Part shown: positions 6,542-8,333 of the stretch, one piece after another
Numbering within the stretch: the first letter of the stretch is position 1
How the letters are laid out: every line of letters starts with the position of its first letter
NCBI GenBank assembly: GCA_017883485.1
Contig: JADGNM010000098.1
Coordinates: 1-8,333 of the forward strand
Source of the DNA: Methanosarcina sp.
GTDB lineage: Archaea; Halobacteriota; Methanosarcinia; Methanosarcinales; Methanosarcinaceae
Direction of reading: 5' to 3'
Length of the DNA stretch: 8,333 nucleotides
Translations under genes and position numbers: made by a program
Notes under the pieces: model-generated
The model's database searches: none
What the model saw: the letters and a program-made list of their open reading frames with translations, nothing else
Told to the model about the DNA's origin: nothing

Positions 6542-7192
6542 ATGCCTCGGGAACGATATCTAAAACAACTGGATCTGCTAAAGGAGTCCGTGGCTTCTTT
6601 TGGAAAATTGGCTGAACAGGTTTTCAGAGATTCGATGGTTGCAGTTGTAGATCTTGATATCAAACTTGCTGAAAGGACGCTTGCCTTTGAGGCAGATGTG
6701 GGTGAACTTGAGGAAGGAATCGAGATTTCCATTGATGACCTGATTGCGCTTCAGCAGCCCATGGCTAGTGATCTTCGTCTTGTCATTTCATCTCTTAAGA
6801 TCTCAGCGGATCTCAAAAGGATTGTCGGATTATCAGTTAATATTGCCAAAATTCCCGGAAAAATCGAAGGCGGACATATAAAGCCTCTTGTAGATACGAA
6901 AAAAATGTCTGATATAGCAGCGTATATGCTTGAGAATTCCATTAGAGCCTTTGAGACCCAGGACGTAGAACTCGCAAGAGCGACAGCAGCCCTGGATGAT
7001 GAGGTAGATAAGCTTTTTTACGCTGTCTGGGTTGAACTGATAGAAATGATGGCAAAAGACATGAGCATAATTTCCAGAGCTACATATTTACTTTTCCTCA
7101 TTCGCTATATTGAAAGGATTGCTGATCACTGCTGTAATATTTGTGAGAGCGTAATCTATCTGGCAACGGCTGAGCGTGTCAAACTTAACTAA
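6542..7192 (+). CDS. phoU: PhoU-family phosphate-signalling regulator
   Basis: A 216-residue, all-helical protein with the two-repeat PhoU plan. Repeat one has LQQPMASDLRLVISSLKIS (70-88) then DLKRIVGLSVNIAK (90-103). Repeat two has SIISRATYLLFLIRYIERIA (175-194) then DHCCNICESVIYL (195-207). The second repeat keeps the metal-binding signature ERIADH (191-196). In the first, the usual ERIGDH-type positions read KRIVGL, so that site looks lost. PhoU proteins act in the cytoplasm, damping phosphate-starvation signalling and Pst-type phosphate uptake. I chose the ATG at 6542 because GGTGAT (6531-6536) gives a proper Shine-Dalgarno spacing; an in-frame TTG at 6536 overlaps that site. No pst genes are in the window; the gene appears monocistronic. 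Confidence 0.93.
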   Translation: MPRERYLKQLDLLKESVASFGKLAEQVFRDSMVAVVDLDIKLAERTLAFEADVGELEEGIEISIDDLIALQQPMASDLRLVISSLKISADLKRIVGLSVNIAKIPGKIEGGHIKPLVDTKKMSDIAAYMLENSIRAFETQDVELARATAALDDEVDKLFYAVWVELIEMMAKDMSIISRATYLLFLIRYIERIADHCCNICESVIYLATAERVKLN

Positions 7193-7213
7193 AAAGGCTT
7201 GCATCTGCCCTCT

Positions 7214-7228
7214 CTTTATTTTTATTAC
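7214..7228 (+). terminator. U-rich terminator of phoU
   Basis: A T-rich run centred on TTTATTTTTATTA begins about 22 nt after the phoU stop, as expected for archaeal intrinsic termination. CTGC (7205-7208) and GCAG (7237-7240) flank it and could pair, but the stem is weak. Confidence 0.5.
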
Positions 7229-7263
7229 TTCGGGGTGCAGAGACTCAGTTCCATATAGAGTAA

Positions 7264-7292
7264 CGGACGTAATTAAAAATCATTAATGTCCG
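7264..7292. repeat. Short inverted repeat CGGAC...GTCCG
   Basis: CGGAC (7264-7268) and GTCCG (7288-7292) flank an AT-rich 19-nt core that can partly pair itself. It lies just before the 16-bp direct repeat. Confidence 0.4.
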
Positions 7293-7306
7293 AGAATTAA
7301 ATTAAG

Positions 7307-7341
7307 GATCGCGTTACTAAGTAATGATCGCGTTACTAAGT
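7307..7341. repeat. Exact 16-bp direct repeat, 19-bp period
   Basis: GATCGCGTTACTAAGT occurs at 7307-7322 and again at 7326-7341, separated by AAT. The junction also holds TTACT-A-AGTAA (7314-7324). It is too long to be chance in 1 kb, and may be a binding-site array or a slippage product. Confidence 0.7.
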
Positions 7342-7940
7342 TCCGAACTAATTCCGTTTGTTGTGAAAATAGGGCAATTTATTAGAGTCATTGCCTAAAT
7401 GAAGATTATCAACTCAAAGTGAAAGAACAACAAAATTAATTAAAACTTACATTTTAATATGCTCAAGTACTAATATATTTTGTATTATGTTGAATTAAAT
7501 TTGAATAATATTATAAATTTTTATTTTTCACTTTAATTAGACTTAATAATTTATCTAGTTACATCTACGAGTCAAATTAGTCAAATATTATCATAACTAG
7601 AAATTATTTGTAGAAAATTTAATTGTTGGAGAAATTTACGTAGGTTTAGACTTTATAATATCTGCTTTTAATTAATACTGATTTCTTAATCGTATTTCTC
7701 TAAATGTTATATTGTTTGAACAATAATATTCTGATGATACAACTTAAAATAACTGTCACCGGCATATAACATATAGGTAGAATTTATAGCTAATATATCT
7801 TTTCAAAAACAAAGCTGGGCTATTAATTTGTTAAATGATATTCAAGCAATAAATCTGCCGAAAGGAAATGCGCTGAAAAACTACCACAGTTGAAATTGTA
7901 TCAAATTGAACAAAGATTTGGAGAGGCATTAATCAATTAA
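7342..7940. other. Long AT-rich spacer without a recognisable gene
   Basis: Stop codons are frequent in all frames and I see no start with a Shine-Dalgarno site. Two small inverted repeats are visible: GGCAAT/ATTGCC (7373-7378, 7390-7395) and ATTGTT/AACAAT (7711-7716, 7719-7724). The composition is markedly more AT-rich than the gene-bearing part of the window. Confidence 0.5.
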
Positions 7941-8126
7941 GACTTACGCAGATGAACTGAGGAAATTACTTCATTAAACCTTAATCGGTCAAAAAAATGG
8001 GTTTGAGCCACCACGTTGATTGAATTCATTATACATTTCATTACTTAGTCCCGTAGAAAATTGATTAGGCTTCAAACATAAATGAAAAGCATCTCATTTA
8101 GTTTGAAAGTGTTGATTTTACTATAA

Positions 8127-8279
8127 GGAAATCGCGATTTGTGTGATGTTATTGCAACAGTGGCTATGGCTAGTATAGAACTAGGGAATCACTTATGGAG
8201 AATAACTACATCTGAGATGATATTAATGAATCAATGTTACTATTCAGCCTACTTGAAAAAAAGTTATAGTCTCAGCTAA
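8127..8279 (+). pseudogene. Possible decayed or small coding fragment
   Basis: A 50-codon open stretch follows a TAA at 8124-8126 and ends at TAA 8277-8279. It reads protein-like in parts: CDVIATVAMASIELGNHLW, then ITTSEMILMNQCYYSAYLKK. The first in-frame ATG is at 8166 (37 codons), without a ribosome binding site. The opposite strand is also open for about 38 codons here, so it may be chance. I do not recognise the product. Confidence 0.2.
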
Positions 8280-8300
8280 ATGCTGCAACTATCAGAATAA

Positions 8301-8326
8301 TAGCGGCGCTTGATTGAGTGCCGCTA
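8301..8326. repeat. GC-rich 9-bp hairpin near the window end
   Basis: TAGCGGCGC (8301-8309) pairs with GTGCCGCTA (8318-8326), with one G-U pair and an 8-nt loop. No T-run follows within the window, so it is not an obvious terminator. It stands out in AT-rich surroundings. Confidence 0.5.
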
Positions 8327-8333
8327 GAATAGC

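Larger units (their letters stand above)
7941..8333. mobile_element. Possible end of an IS or MITE, other end not seen
   Basis: GACTTACGCAG at 7941-7951 is identical to the terminal sequence of the inverted-repeat element at 120-271, and in the orientation of a left end. No matching CTGCGTAAGTC right end is found before the window closes, so the element would either extend past 8333 or be decayed. I found no clear transposase in any frame. Only the first 11 bases support this call; the right boundary is the window edge. Confidence 0.3.

Noticed and set aside
8301..8326. Hairpin considered as part of a tRNA or a terminator
   Set aside because: No cloverleaf can be formed with the surrounding bases and no T-run follows within the window.

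Overview
The window looks like an archaeal chromosome segment, most probably from a Methanosarcina-type methanogen. This is inferred from AT-rich intergenic DNA, TATA-box promoters, strong GGAGG/GGTGA ribosome binding sites, a two-cluster ferredoxin fused to DUF362, and an archaeal-type PhoU. No sequence search was possible, so the genus is an inference. Five well-supported protein genes are present, plus one small gene of 59 codons that is easily missed.

Layout. Bases 1-271 hold an unresolved open fragment and a 152-bp element bounded by perfect 17-bp inverted repeats, which resembles a MITE or IS remnant. Bases 327-2902 hold a probable minus-strand operon. In transcription order it contains a 59-aa unknown protein (2902-2723), a 697-residue thioredoxin-fold/six-hairpin protein of the YyaL/SPATA20 (DUF255) family (2706-613, TTG start), and a 76-residue cytochrome-b5-like heme-binding protein (557-327). 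Bases 2903-3522 are non-coding and carry short repeats and the terminator of the next gene. Bases 3523-4632 encode a DUF362 double [4Fe-4S] protein with its own TATA box, Shine-Dalgarno site and hairpin terminator. Bases 4633-5287 are non-coding, with a GC-rich hairpin and several short tandem repeats. Bases 5288-6157 encode NudC, the NAD(H) pyrophosphatase, probably on a nearly leaderless mRNA. The divergent nudC-phoU spacer (6158-6541) contains a conspicuous composite palindrome. phoU lies on the plus strand at 6542-7192, without any Pst transporter genes in view. From 7193 to the end is about 1.1 kb of AT-rich, apparently gene-free DNA with tandem repeats and a second copy of the mobile-element end sequence at 7941.

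Functional reading. The recognisable genes are mainly redox and housekeeping functions: a thioredoxin-fold protein, a b5-type heme protein, a ferredoxin-like protein, NAD(H) hydrolysis and phosphate-signalling control. Only the minus-strand trio at one end shows operon-like spacing. The two ends of the window look like accessory or decayed DNA marked by a shared terminal sequence, GACTTACGCAG. I saw no CRISPR array, tRNA, rRNA or intact transposase.
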